From: Bacteroidales bacterium
Lineage (GTDB): Bacteria > Bacteroidota > Bacteroidia > Bacteroidales > UBA932
DNA length: 15,119 nt
NCBI GenBank assembly: GCA_004555145.1
Contig: SFJB01000062.1
Location: 1 to 15,119, forward strand
Reading direction: 5' to 3'
Positions 14,741 to 15,119 of the stretch are shown in pieces. Each line of letters begins with the position of its first letter. Position 1 is the first letter of the stretch. The translations under genes were made by a program, and so were the position numbers. The notes beneath the pieces are model-generated. The model worked only from the letters and a program-made list of their open reading frames with translations, did no database searches and was not told the DNA's origin.

Positions 14741-15119
14741 GAAAAACAAGAGTAAGATTCGCGCCGTCACCTACCGGACCTCTGCATATGGGAGGAGTCA
14801 GGACGGCACTTTACAATTACCTCTTCGCAAAGCAGAGAGGTGGAGACTTCATCATACGCATCGAAGACACCGACTCCAACCGCTTCGTCCCGGGAGCGGA
14901 GGAATATATCATCGAGTCCCTGAAGTGGTGCGGCATCATTCCTGACGAGGGCGTGGACGAAAACGGAAAGGTGGTGGAGACCCCGTCCGAAAAGCACCCG
15001 CACGCTCCGTACAGGCAGAGCCAGCGCAGGCACATATACCGCAAGTATGCCGAGCAGCTGGTGGCTTCGGGCAACGCCTACTATGCCTTCGACACAGCCG
15101 AGGAGCTGGAGAAGGCCCG
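14737..15119 (+). CDS. gltX: Glutamate--tRNA ligase GltX, N-terminal part, cut by the window end
   Basis: GltX charges tRNA-Glu with glutamate in the cytoplasm. The frame is open from ATG 14737 to the last base, giving 127 residues of a protein usually near 500. It begins with [24 protein letters not shown] at 17-20 is the class I HIGH motif. IIRIEDTD follows at about 39-46, then [20 protein letters not shown] and AYYAFDT, which match bacterial GltX. The shorter glutamyl-Q tRNA(Asp) synthetase also has the first motifs. The length of the HAPYRQS region and the AFDT-AEEL stretch favour GltX. The start overlaps the ftsZ stop by 4 nt (ATGA). No termination signal lies between the two genes. Confidence 0.93.
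   Translation, partial: MRKTRVRFAPSPTGPLHMGGVRTALYNYLFAKQRGGDFIIRIEDTDSNRFVPGAEEYIIESLKWCGIIPDEGVDENGKVVETPSEKHPHAPYRQSQRRHIYRKYAEQLVASGNAYYAFDTAEELEKA

Noticed and set aside
13544..14770. Long minus-strand open frame opposite ftsZ
   Set aside because: Shadow of ftsZ in the complementary frame; no family motif, and it spans into gltX.

Overview
This window is one uninterrupted, all-plus-strand division and cell wall (dcw) gene cluster. The order is mraZ (5' end cut off), rsmH, an ftsL-like gene, ftsI, murE, mraY, murD, ftsW, murG, murC, ftsQ, ftsA, ftsZ, then the start of gltX (3' end cut off). Gene order, the protein sequences (FtsL-like protein, FtsI, MurC, FtsQ, FtsA with a basic C-terminal tail) and the absence of murF and ddl between murE and mraY point to the Bacteroidota, most likely a GC-rich member of the Bacteroidales. 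Genus cannot be fixed from the sequence alone. Isoleucine ATA and arginine AGG codons are frequent despite the GC-rich composition.

Layout. 1-1347 holds the regulator mraZ and the 16S rRNA methyltransferase rsmH. 1352-3552 holds the membrane divisome parts FtsL-like and FtsI. 3549-7528 holds the precursor enzymes MurE, MraY and MurD. 7530-11263 holds FtsW, MurG and MurC. 11265-14740 holds FtsQ, FtsA and FtsZ. 14737-15119 is the N-terminal part of glutamyl-tRNA synthetase. Every junction is an overlap (1, 4 or 22 nt) or a gap of at most 15 nt. No stretch over 20 bases lacks a gene, and I found no terminator or convincing internal promoter, so this reads as one translationally coupled transcription unit. 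No RNA gene, mobile element, CRISPR array or sizeable repeat was seen.

How it works together. MurC, MurD and MurE build the UDP-MurNAc-peptide (MurF must be encoded elsewhere). MraY and MurG turn it into lipid II, and FtsW and FtsI polymerise and cross-link it at the septum. FtsQ and the FtsL-like protein organise the periplasmic side. FtsZ and FtsA form the cytoplasmic ring.

I do not see a previously undescribed system. The most notable anomaly is in murC: about 37 residues of the central ligase domain, including the conserved Glu-Ala-Asp-Glu motif, are missing in frame at about 10466-10474. This is either an assembly or deletion artefact or a broken essential gene. Smaller oddities are a DNSR instead of DNPR motif in MurE, an FtsI without PASTA domains and with many cysteines, a Glu in place of the usual Asp in the second phosphate loop of FtsA, a strong Shine-Dalgarno before murE, and direct coupling of gltX to ftsZ.
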